A stretch of 11,145 nt of DNA, taken from the NCBI GenBank assembly GCA_903859225.1, contig CAIOLV010000056.1:1-11145 (forward strand), written 5' to 3'. Below are positions 5,927 to 11,145 of this stretch, piece by piece (positions within the stretch are counted from its first letter, which is position 1; every line of letters starts with the position of its first letter). The translations under genes and the position numbers were made by a program. Below the pieces are notes generated by a model. That model was not told where the DNA came from. It saw only the letters and a program-made list of their open reading frames with translations, and made no database searches. Origin of the DNA: an uncultured bacterium (GTDB taxonomy: Bacteria > Bipolaricaulota > Bipolaricaulia > UBA7950 > UBA9294).

Positions 5927-6830
5927 ACGAGCCGCTCGTCGCGGTTCCGACTCTGTCCTCCCAATCCGCCGCCGAGACGCGCACTTCGTAGGCCACACCC
6001 TTCGGGAATGAGGAGCAGTCCCACGGGAAGTCGCCCTGGTTAGCGAGGTTCTCGACGAGGAGCGTCCACTCCTCCGTGCCTACAGCTCGTACCGACACGG
6101 TGATTTGGAGCCCGGCCGCAAGCCCGTCCGGGTCGACGGCCTGCCATTGGATCACCAGAGGGCACGCCGCGTCGCCTGCCACCGGGCTGAGCAGCTGGAC
6201 GCGCGGCGTCTTCAGGTAGTCGACCGTCGCTGAGTTCGCTGCGCGCGGGGTGCCGACGATCGGGTTCCCGAGAGCATCCAGCCCGCAGGTAACGAGACCG
6301 TCGTTCGTTCTCCAGACACTGCCCATCTCGATCGGGTCCACGCGCTCCATGGTGGCGTAGGGGACATCTCCCTCGCTCCCGCAGCCCGCCGGCCACCCGG
6401 TTGCTGCGCTGATCACCTGGTCGACTACGTTTCCCGCGGCATCGAGCAGGGCGAGATCCGCGCCGCTGTTGGCGAGAGATCCCTTGTAGAGGATGTCGGC
6501 CGCAACGTCCGACACGGTCGTGTCGTCCGTTCGCTCGAGCAGCAGGAACCCGTTCGGCTCGATCGTCGATCGCCTCACCTCCACCGTGCTCTCCTCGGCC
6601 ACCGAGAGCGGTATCCGCGCGTCACCGATGGTCAGGACCCACCCTGAGAGGTCGACGGTCGACGCCGTGCAATTGCGGAGCTCGATCCACTCATCCTGTC
6701 CCCCCGCCGCGGTTCCTCCCCACGCGACCTCGTTGAGGACGACAGCCGGCGTCGCGGCAAGCGCCGCCGCCGACGCGAGCAGCAGGAGTCCCACCGCGAC
6801 CACAACCCTCGTGCATCCGTGTTGCAGCAT
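5913..6830 (-). CDS. Exported lamin-tail-domain (LTD) protein with C-terminal Ig/FnIII-like domain
   Basis: The 305-residue protein starts with a signal peptide: hydrophobic core VVVAVGLLLLASAAALA, probable cleavage after ALAA near residue 26. Residues about 29-165 are a lamin-tail domain, with VLNEVAWGG (31-39), DEWIEL (46-51), DLSGWVL (60-66) and an NGFLLLER strand. GTPRAAN (193-199) is the usual close of the domain. The remainder (about 207-305) looks like an all-beta Ig or fibronectin-III-like domain. Bacterial LTD proteins are surface or extracellular, and some are coupled to nucleases or proteases, but no catalytic domain is visible here. AAGGAGG sits 4 bases before the ATG at 6830. Several Cys residues could form disulfides once exported. 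Function beyond adhesion or scaffolding cannot be stated. Confidence 0.75.
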   Translation of the reverse strand: MLQHGCTRVVVAVGLLLLASAAALAATPAVVLNEVAWGGTAAGGQDEWIELRNCTASTVDLSGWVLTIGDARIPLSVAEESTVEVRRSTIEPNGFLLLERTDDTTVSDVAADILYKGSLANSGADLALLDAAGNVVDQVISAATGWPAGCGSEGDVPYATMERVDPIEMGSVWRTNDGLVTCGLDALGNPIVGTPRAANSATVDYLKTPRVQLLSPVAGDAACPLVIQWQAVDPDGLAAGLQITVSVRAVGTEEWTLLVENLANQGDFPWDCSSFPKGVAYEVRVSAADWEDRVGTATSGSFTLR

Positions 6831-6883
6831 ATTCCCTCCTTGATGCGGACCTCGTCATGTTCTGTCCGCTCCTTGCATACATG

Positions 6884-6912
6884 ATCATACCTCCTCACTG
6901 CCTCTTTCCAGA
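6884..6912 (-). promoter_or_regulatory. Possible promoter of the lamin-tail gene
   Basis: On the minus strand a TATGAT (6889-6884) lies about 54 bases before the start codon. At 17 bases spacing the -35 position reads only TCTGGA, a poor match. The -10 is good, so this is the best candidate in the gap, but it is weak evidence. Confidence 0.3.
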
Positions 6913-6949
6913 CACCCGCCCCGAATCGCCCGGGATGAAGCAGCCCGAT

Positions 6950-6978
6950 TTCGCGACCCGTGAGCTGCTCCCTATACT
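6950..6978 (+). promoter_or_regulatory. Possible promoter of the M1 peptidase gene
   Basis: TATACT (6973-6978) is a good -10 box, 26 bases before the ATG at 7005. At 17 bases spacing the -35 position reads TTCGCG, which matches only partly. The predicted leader of about 20 bases just fits the Shine-Dalgarno AAAGGAG (6991-6997). Confidence 0.4.
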
Positions 6979-7004
6979 CGAATGTGGAAGAAAGGAGAAC
7001 AGAC

Positions 7005-8426
7005 ATGACCTCGCGCACGCGCACCGTCGGACTTGCTCTCGTCGCCCTCGCGGGGCTGATGACGCTCCATTCGGCCGCCGCGGCCCCCGCCTATCGGATG
7101 TCGCTGGACGTCGACTACGCGGAGGGGACCTTCCAAGGCGACGTCACCGTACTGTGCGAGAACCGAACGCCCGTCGCGCTCGACGAACTGTTCTTCCGTC
7201 TGTACGGAAACGCCGACGCGCTCTACGGGGCTGCATCGATAGAGGTCACCTCGACGCTCGTCGCGGGCGACGCCGCAGCGACGGCGCTGTACGCCGAGGA
7301 CACCGTCCTCTTTGTGCCGCTCGCGCGTCCCCTCGCTCCCGGAGAGTCGATCGAGGTTCGCCTCACGTTTCAGGGGCGCGCCGCCCGCGCCTCGGAGGCC
7401 GGGTTCGCCACCGAGACCGAATACGGCCTCCTGACGAAGTCACCGGAGGTGCTGACGTTGACAGCGTTCTATCCCCTTCTCGCTCCGTACACGGAGGAGG
7501 GTTGGGCCCTCGATCCTGTGGATTCCGTCGGAGATGCCCTCTTTGCGGACGCCGCGACCTATGACGTGTCGCTCGTTGTCGATCCCGACGTCTCAGTGAT
7601 CCCGCGCGCCGACACGACGTCCCTCGAACCCGACGGGCGCGTCCGGCTGTCGTTCGCCCGGACGGCAATGCGCGACTTCCCGCTCGTCTTCGTCGCCAGC
7701 GACCGCACGCCGCTGGAGGCAGTAAGCGATGGGATCATCCTTCGCAGCTGGTTCCCCCCGCGCCATGCGGAAGCCTCCGCTGTGGCTCTCGATCGAGGCG
7801 CGGTGGCCGTCGGGATCTACTCCGCCCTTTTCGGCGCCCTGCCCTATGCGTGCGTCGACATCGTGGAGGCCCCTCTGCAGCGCGCCGCCGGCGTCGAGTT
7901 CTCGGGCCTCTTCCTGGTCGCCGGAGCCAATGCCGCAAACCCACAAGACCCGTTCTTCGACGTCATCATCTCCCACGAGATGGCGCATCAATGGTTCTAT
8001 GCGGCGGTCGGCAACGACCCGACGGAAGAGCCATGGCTCGACGAGGCGCTCGCGACGTACGCGTCAAACGTCTTCCTCTCGGTCGCTGTCTCCGCCGCCG
8101 CCGCGCAGGGGGAACGCACGGCCTGGGCCGCGACCTACGATCGGGCTCAGCAGGTCCGCCCGGACTTGCGTGTGACGAGCCCTGTCTATGAGTTTCCTGA
8201 CTCGGGCACCTACTCTGCCTTCGTCTATTCCGGCGGGGCGTTTGAGTTGGACGCGCTGCGGCGCGAGATCGGGGACGACGCGTTCTTCGCCGCCCTCGCG
8301 GACTACTACGTCACGCACACGGCGGGCATCGCGAGAGGAGCCGATCTCTCCGCCAGCTTCCGACGCGCCTGCGAATGCTGGCCGACGAGCGCGCTGTTTG
8401 ATGGGGATTCCGCGCCCGGGCCATGA
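7005..8426 (+). CDS. Exported short M1-family zinc metallopeptidase
   Basis: The 473-residue protein has a signal peptide (core VGLALVALAGLMTL, cleavage likely near AAA-AP, residue 26). An N-terminal beta domain is followed by a thermolysin-like catalytic domain. Zinc ligands follow HExxH-x18-E exactly: H324, E325 (catalytic) and H328 in HEMAHQW, and E347 in WLDEALATY. The substrate-binding GAMEN motif is altered to GVEFSG (296-301), keeping E298, as in other short bacterial M1 proteins with a MEYPG-type motif. YSGGAFELDALRREIGDD is the usual helical segment that follows. The long C-terminal helical domain of classical aminopeptidases is missing. I chose the ATG at 7005, with AAAGGAG 7 bases away, because the upstream GTG at 6960 would displace the signal peptide. 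It probably cleaves peptides outside the cytoplasmic membrane; specificity is unknown. Confidence 0.87.
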   Translation: MTSRTRTVGLALVALAGLMTLHSAAAAPAYRMSLDVDYAEGTFQGDVTVLCENRTPVALDELFFRLYGNADALYGAASIEVTSTLVAGDAAATALYAEDTVLFVPLARPLAPGESIEVRLTFQGRAARASEAGFATETEYGLLTKSPEVLTLTAFYPLLAPYTEEGWALDPVDSVGDALFADAATYDVSLVVDPDVSVIPRADTTSLEPDGRVRLSFARTAMRDFPLVFVASDRTPLEAVSDGIILRSWFPPRHAEASAVALDRGAVAVGIYSALFGALPYACVDIVEAPLQRAAGVEFSGLFLVAGANAANPQDPFFDVIISHEMAHQWFYAAVGNDPTEEPWLDEALATYASNVFLSVAVSAAAAQGERTAWAATYDRAQQVRPDLRVTSPVYEFPDSGTYSAFVYSGGAFELDALRREIGDDAFFAALADYYVTHTAGIARGADLSASFRRACECWPTSALFDGDSAPGP

Positions 8427-8432
8427 GGAACC

Positions 8433-8461
8433 TTGACGCCGGGCGCGTGTATGTTGATAGG
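8433..8461 (+). promoter_or_regulatory. Possible promoter of the exported unknown gene
   Basis: TTGACG (8433-8438) is a strong -35 box; 17 bases on, GATAGG (8456-8461) is a weak -10. It lies in the 64-base gap after the M1 gene and suggests independent transcription. Confidence 0.4.
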
Positions 8462-8490
8462 CATGGTCTAGACGTTCGAAGGAGGCAGAC

Positions 8491-9291
8491 ATGAGAAGCA
8501 TGCGTTTCGTGGTCAAGGGAGTTGTGCTCGCACTCATCGCGGCACTCAGCGTCGCCGCGTCGGGAGGCGCCGTGACGCTCGATTCGCAGTCCTACTACTG
8601 CTTCACAGTGGGCGACTTGGCGGTGGGAATCCAGACCTTGAGCGCCGCCGCGGCAGCGGAAGGCTTCGCCGTTCTCGCCTACTCCGACAACACGGTGGCG
8701 GTGATCAACGGGACGCGATCCGCGTCGGACACCGTGGAGCAGATGCTCCTATCCGCCGACCACTTGCTCGTCCTCGATGGGGATCGCTTCTACCTGCGAG
8801 TCAACGGCCCCGCGCTGTCTTATGCGATTCGCCCCGCCGGGGCGGGCCTTGAGCTCGTCGTCAGCCCGAAGACCTCGACCGACCTTGTCGATGCATTGAC
8901 CTCCATCTTCGTGGAGCTTCAAGACGTGGCCATCGACGGGATGGACATCGACCTCGACAGCTACCGCACGATCATTCGCAATCCGCTCAAGGGTCCGGCC
9001 GAACCGCAGGATCTCTCGGCGAAGCTTGACTACGCTCTCTACGGATTGGTCGCTGCAGAAGACTGGTTCGCGTACGCGTCGCAGAAGGGCCTGGCCCTCC
9101 TCGGCCTGCGCATCGAGGTCGTCGTCGAGAAGATCCCCGGCGCGTCGCTTCCCGCGGACTTCAGGGACAGCGTGATCTCGGAGACCGAGCAGCTCGCGAG
9201 CCTCATCCTGCCGATCGATCAGCTCGCCTCGCTCGCCCGTTCGACCGGCGTCGGCTACGTGCGCCTGCCGTACGTGCCCGTCGCCCCATAG
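8491..9291 (+). CDS. Exported protein of unknown function
   Basis: I do not recognise this 266-residue protein. It begins with a clear signal peptide (VVKGVVLALIAALSVAASGG, cleavage near residue 26). The mature part has one cysteine (YYCF, near 37), no further membrane segment and no catalytic motif I can name. An alternating hydrophobic pattern (FAVLAYSDNTVAVI, DHLLVLDGDRFYL) suggests beta strands in the first half. The second half is more helical. The end, LILPIDQLASLARSTGVGYVRLPYVPVAP-like in character, combines a helix with a VGYVRLPYVP strand, reminiscent of small alpha/beta modules in exported proteins, but I cannot assign a family. AAGGAGG lies 5 bases before the ATG. It follows the M1 peptidase on the same strand and converges on tRNA-Pro; no terminator is seen after it. 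Confidence 0.8.
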   Translation: MRSMRFVVKGVVLALIAALSVAASGGAVTLDSQSYYCFTVGDLAVGIQTLSAAAAAEGFAVLAYSDNTVAVINGTRSASDTVEQMLLSADHLLVLDGDRFYLRVNGPALSYAIRPAGAGLELVVSPKTSTDLVDALTSIFVELQDVAIDGMDIDLDSYRTIIRNPLKGPAEPQDLSAKLDYALYGLVAAEDWFAYASQKGLALLGLRIEVVVEKIPGASLPADFRDSVISETEQLASLILPIDQLASLARSTGVGYVRLPYVPVAP

Positions 9292-9316
9292 GCTGCGAGA
9301 ACGCGGCGTGACGCTC

Positions 9317-9393
9317 TGGTCGGGACGCCCGGATTTGAACCGGGGACCTCTTGCACCCCAAGCAAGCACGCTACCAGGCTGCGCTACGTCCCG
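9317..9393 (-). tRNA. tRNA-Pro (anticodon GGG), CCA encoded
   Basis: On the minus strand the 77 bases fold as a complete cloverleaf. The acceptor stem is CGGGACG/CGTCCCG, with discriminator A and an encoded CCA. The D arm contains AGCCTGGTAGC. The anticodon arm is CTTGC-TTGGGGT-GCAAG, and the T arm is CCCGG-TTCAAAT-CCGGG. The seven-base anticodon loop places GGG at 34-36, reading CCC and CCU. The C1-G72 pair and A73 are usual for bacterial tRNA-Pro. Confidence 0.96.
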
Positions 9394-9405
9394 GACTCAG
9401 CTTCG

Positions 9406-9434
9406 ATAGTACTCGCCACGGTGCGCCCGGGCAA
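9406..9434 (-). promoter_or_regulatory. Promoter of tRNA-Pro
   Basis: On the minus strand TTGCCC (9434-9429) and TACTAT (9411-9406) are 17 bases apart, ending 12 bases before the mature tRNA 5' end. It sits just past the stop codon of the last gene of the ECF operon, so the tRNA can be expressed independently. Confidence 0.55.
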
Positions 9435-9445
9435 TCGCGCTTGCC

Positions 9446-9718
9446 TCACACGACCACGATCGTCTCCTCCGACGGGCGGTGGCCGAAGAGCGTGATCCCA
9501 GCGGCATATTCATCCGTCAGCGTCTCGACGGTCTCTCGATCGAGGCCGCTGAGCCGCAGGCGCCGCCGGAACCTCCATACCGCCATCCGCCGCACGAACG
9601 GAATGGAGCAAGCGATCCAGATGAGCGAGCCGAGAAGACGCGCAATGAACAGCATGCTGACCACAACCGCCAACGTGTTCCGGACAGCACGCACGACGCT
9701 CTTCGCAGCGCCAAGCAT
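9446..9718 (-). CDS. Small membrane protein of unknown function in the ECF operon
   Basis: This 90-residue protein has one hydrophobic stretch of about 30 residues (13-45, LAVVVSMLFIARLLGSLIWI onward), long enough for one bent helix or a hairpin. An Arg-rich segment follows (RRMAVWRFRRRLRLSG), predicting a cytoplasmic C-terminal tail. The tail has a short helical unit (LDRETVETLTDEYAAGITL). I recognise no family. The ATG lies 5 bases after the stop of the preceding gene. The GAGGAGG that would serve as its ribosome site lies in that gene's last codons, so it is probably translationally coupled. As the last gene of the sigma/anti-sigma operon it may sense or execute an envelope response; this is inference. 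Confidence 0.75.
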   Translation of the reverse strand: MLGAAKSVVRAVRNTLAVVVSMLFIARLLGSLIWIACSIPFVRRMAVWRFRRRLRLSGLDRETVETLTDEYAAGITLFGHRPSEETIVVV

Positions 9719-9723
9719 ACGGC

Positions 9724-10029
9724 TCAGTCCTCCTCTTCTTTCCGCGCCCGCCGATCTCCCAGCGTGACCCCTTTGCCGCGGACGAGGTCGCGCAGGTTGA
9801 TCATGTAGCCTCGCGTCATCTCCATGGCGTCCTCACGCGGAATCCCTGCCTCGACCAACTTGCGATAGAAGATGCCGACGGCGTCGGCCATGCTCTCCGC
9901 CGCTTCCTTCGAGTACAGGACGCCACGAAGCTCCTTCAGAAGGGTCGGGACCATATCCGACACCGTGGTCAGGACTTCCCGAAGGTCCTCGACTCTTCCC
10001 TCTTTGTCACTCGACATGTCGATGTTCAT
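9724..10029 (-). CDS. Small soluble helical protein of unknown function in the ECF operon
   Basis: The 101-residue protein has no signal peptide or membrane segment and looks all-helical. The middle (DMVPTLLKELRGVLYSKEAA, then MADAVGIFYRKLVEAGIPRE and DAMEMTRGYMINLRDLV) shows a regular helix-turn pattern. The C-terminus is highly charged (RRARKEEED). I do not recognise a named family; similar small helical proteins with a GIPREDA-type turn are, in my memory, hypothetical in many genomes. Its ATG overlaps the anti-sigma stop (ATGA), with AGGAGG 9 bases upstream. A start at a later Met (MSSDKEG, 5) is possible. Role by context: a component or target of the ECF regulon. Confidence 0.78.
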   Translation of the reverse strand: MNIDMSSDKEGRVEDLREVLTTVSDMVPTLLKELRGVLYSKEAAESMADAVGIFYRKLVEAGIPREDAMEMTRGYMINLRDLVRGKGVTLGDRRARKEEED

Positions 10030-10406
10030 GACGACCTTCCTCCTCTCTTTCGTTCGACGAGATGCACATCATGTCCAAGAACCCGCAAATCGGCTCGCAC
10101 GGGACTCCCACGCCGCGTCAGCCACGCTCCCAGCCTGAACCCGACGAGGAACGAGCCGACATCGAGTTGTGCCAGTTTGCGCCCCATGGCTTGTCGCGCC
10201 ACCCGCTCCCACATCGCTTCCGAAACCTGCGGCTCGGAAGAGAGTGCGTCGCGCACCGCGGTGCGGAGGCGGATGGCAACCGCCACGTCGCGCAGGCAAT
10301 CGGAGCACGACGCCAGATGACCCGCCACTACGGCGCTCTCCTCCGAAGACAGCGTCCCCTCAAGGTACCAGGGGATGAGGTCTCGAATCTCCTCACATCC
10401 GTTCAT
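10026..10406 (-). CDS. Zinc-finger anti-sigma factor (ZAS family), apparently soluble
   Basis: The 126-residue protein has an N-terminal zinc-finger anti-sigma domain. HLASCSDC gives H30-x3-C34-x2-C37, with C4 as a possible fourth ligand, embedded in LIPWYLEGTLSSEE..VVAGHL, the usual zf-HC2 pattern. It should bind and hold the ECF sigma factor encoded just upstream. Many such proteins continue into a membrane helix. Here the C-terminal part (about 75-126) has only a short apolar patch (VGSFLVGF) and ends basic, so it seems cytosolic, as RsrA-type redox-sensing anti-sigmas are. The ATG overlaps the sigma stop (ATGA), and GGAGG lies 7 bases upstream, favouring equal synthesis of both partners. 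Confidence 0.85.
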   Translation of the reverse strand: MNGCEEIRDLIPWYLEGTLSSEESAVVAGHLASCSDCLRDVAVAIRLRTAVRDALSSEPQVSEAMWERVARQAMGRKLAQLDVGSFLVGFRLGAWLTRRGSPVRADLRVLGHDVHLVERKRGGRSS

Positions 10407-10948
10407 GTCAGCGCCTCCGCCAGCGTTCTCCGCGCGTAGTACATCCTCGACTTCACGGTGCCTTCGGGAATCCCCAACATGCCGGCAATCTCGCCGTACG
10501 ACAGCCCCTCGTAGAACGTCAGGAAGACCACCTCACGTTGCTCCTCGGGCAGGGTCTTGATCGCCCGCAGCGTCCTTTCCCGATCTTGGACCGCCGGAGC
10601 CGGGTCAGGCTCGACCAAGTTGAGCTCCGGCACGCGCTCGCCGCGTTTCTCCTTGCGGAGAAGATCGAGCGCCCGGAACCGCGCAATGCCGAATACCCAG
10701 GTCGACACCCGCGATCGCCCCTCGAACTTCGCGGCCTGCTTCCAGACAATGACCATCGTCTCCTGCGCCACCTCCTCGGCGAGGTGGCGGTTGTGCAGCA
10801 AGGTGAAGGCGTAGCGGAAGACCCGGTCTGCGAGCCGATCGTAGAGGAGATGAAACGCGGACTCGTCTCCCTCTGCGGTGCGCGTGATCAGCGCGCGCTC
10901 CGTCCGCTCGTCTTCCTCGGTGCCGCGTCTTTGCCTTTCCGTCAGCAT
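10403..10948 (-). CDS. ECF-type RNA polymerase sigma factor (group 4 sigma70)
   Basis: The 181-residue protein has the two-domain ECF layout. Region sigma2 (about 29-100) includes HLLYDRLADRVFRYAF, AEEVAQETMVIVWKQ and STWVFGIARFRALDLLRKEK. Region sigma4 (about 126-178) includes LPEEQREVVFLTFYEGLSY and the helix-turn-helix GEIAGMLGIPEGTVKSRMYYAR. There is no sigma1.1 or sigma3. It directs polymerase to stress-specific promoters when freed from its anti-sigma. AGGAAG precedes the ATG at 10948. It is first in a four-gene operon, and a TGAACC-N17-CGAC element lies 46 bases upstream, consistent with autoregulation. The signal is unknown. Confidence 0.95.
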   Translation of the reverse strand: MLTERQRRGTEEDERTERALITRTAEGDESAFHLLYDRLADRVFRYAFTLLHNRHLAEEVAQETMVIVWKQAAKFEGRSRVSTWVFGIARFRALDLLRKEKRGERVPELNLVEPDPAPAVQDRERTLRAIKTLPEEQREVVFLTFYEGLSYGEIAGMLGIPEGTVKSRMYYARRTLAEALT

Positions 10949-10993
10949 CGTTCTTCCTGCCCCCGCACCTGTCTAGTTACCTTCAAACGGTGA

Positions 10994-11020
10994 GTCGATC
11001 GGAGTATCGAGAAAGGTTCA
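10994..11020 (-). promoter_or_regulatory. Putative ECF-type promoter of the sigma/anti-sigma operon
   Basis: On the minus strand TGAACC (11020-11015) and CGAC (10997-10994) are 17 bases apart, resembling the AAC-containing -35 and CGxC -10 boxes of ECF promoters such as those of Bacillus SigW and SigX. It lies 46 bases before the sigma start codon and would let the sigma factor transcribe its own operon. A sigma70 promoter is not evident in the 119-base gap. A perfect 12-base palindrome, GTCGGCGCCGAC, lies just upstream at 11027-11038. Confidence 0.45.
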
Positions 11021-11067
11021 CGGCAAGTCGGCGCCGACGGGGCCGCGCTTCGGAAAGGAGAACCCGG

Positions 11068-11145
11068 TCAGGAGAACTCCACGACCCCAGACGTGAGGTC
11101 GTAGTACGCGCCCACGACGCTGACTCGACGGCGATCGACGGCCTC
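11068..11145 (-). CDS. C-terminal 25 codons of a gene, resembling the end of a beta-carbonic anhydrase
   Basis: The minus strand at the window edge carries an open frame ending in TGA at 11068. Its last residues include VSVVGAYYDLTSGVVEF, which resembles the terminal strand pattern VGAxYDxxTGxVEF common at the end of beta-carbonic anhydrases (reversible hydration of CO2, zinc enzyme). Only 25 residues are visible and no zinc ligand can be checked. It is upstream of the sigma factor on the same strand, with 119 bases between, and no clear terminator follows it. Confidence 0.45.
   Translation of the reverse strand, partial: EAVDRRRVSVVGAYYDLTSGVVEFS

Noticed and set aside
6691..6888. Small minus-strand frame starting in the lamin-tail leader after GAGGAGGT
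   Set aside because: It overlaps the signal peptide region in another frame, has no recognisable content, and its supposed ribosome site abuts the predicted -10 box.
8749..9369. 206-codon minus-strand frame running from the tRNA gene into the exported unknown gene
   Set aside because: Its first residues are translated from tRNA-Pro and the rest is antisense to a gene with a signal peptide, promoter and Shine-Dalgarno.
9301..9420. tRNA-Pro region as an integration (att) site
   Set aside because: No integrase, direct repeat of the tRNA 3' end, or composition change is visible within the window.
11027..11038. GTCGGCGCCGAC palindrome as a terminator for the partial gene at 11068
   Set aside because: A perfect palindrome without a loop, and no T-run follows on the minus strand; reported only as a possible protein site.

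Overview
The window is a GC-rich, gene-dense bacterial chromosome segment. It has Shine-Dalgarno sites of the AAGGAGG type, sigma70-like promoters, classical signal peptides on three exported proteins, and a tRNA gene with an encoded CCA end. No phage, IS element, CRISPR array or plasmid function is visible. The gene order efp, Asp23-family gene, nusB, folD resembles the Bacillota neighbourhood, but the base composition and the mix of DUF2227, lamin-tail and short M1 proteins suggest a less-studied phylum. Chloroflexota or Bipolaricaulota-like lineages are guesses I cannot test here.

Layout. (1) Positions 1-2352, minus strand: a housekeeping operon read as efp, asp23-A, asp23-B, nusB, folD, with folD cut by the window edge. 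(2) 2448-2918, minus: a small membrane protein of the DUF2227 type, possibly read from a leaderless promoter back to back with the chaperonin promoter. (3) 2967-5034, plus: a near-consensus promoter, a CIRCE-like operator, groES, groEL and an intrinsic terminator hairpin. (4) 5036-5926, plus: a patatin-like lipid hydrolase whose Shine-Dalgarno lies inside the terminator hairpin. (5) 5913-6830, minus: an exported lamin-tail-domain protein that converges on and overlaps the patatin gene. (6) 7005-9291, plus: an exported short M1-type metallopeptidase, then an unrecognised exported protein with its own promoter. (7) 9317-9393, minus: tRNA-Pro(GGG). (8) 9446-10948, minus: an ECF sigma factor, a zinc-finger anti-sigma factor and two small unrecognised proteins (one soluble, one membrane) in a tightly coupled operon, with a plausible ECF-type autoregulatory promoter upstream. 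(9) 11068-11145, minus: the last 25 codons of a gene that looks like a carbonic anhydrase C-terminus.

How the genes work together. The efp operon groups translation elongation, rRNA transcription antitermination and one-carbon metabolism. The groESL unit looks controlled by HrcA. The ECF module is the best candidate for under-described biology: the sigma/anti-sigma pair is standard, but the two coupled downstream proteins are not ones I can name. Other points worth a second look are the tandem Asp23 genes where Bacillota place accBC, an arginine-tipped EF-P, altered FolD active-site motifs, an N-terminal micro-duplication in GroES, and the terminator/Shine-Dalgarno overlap before the patatin gene.
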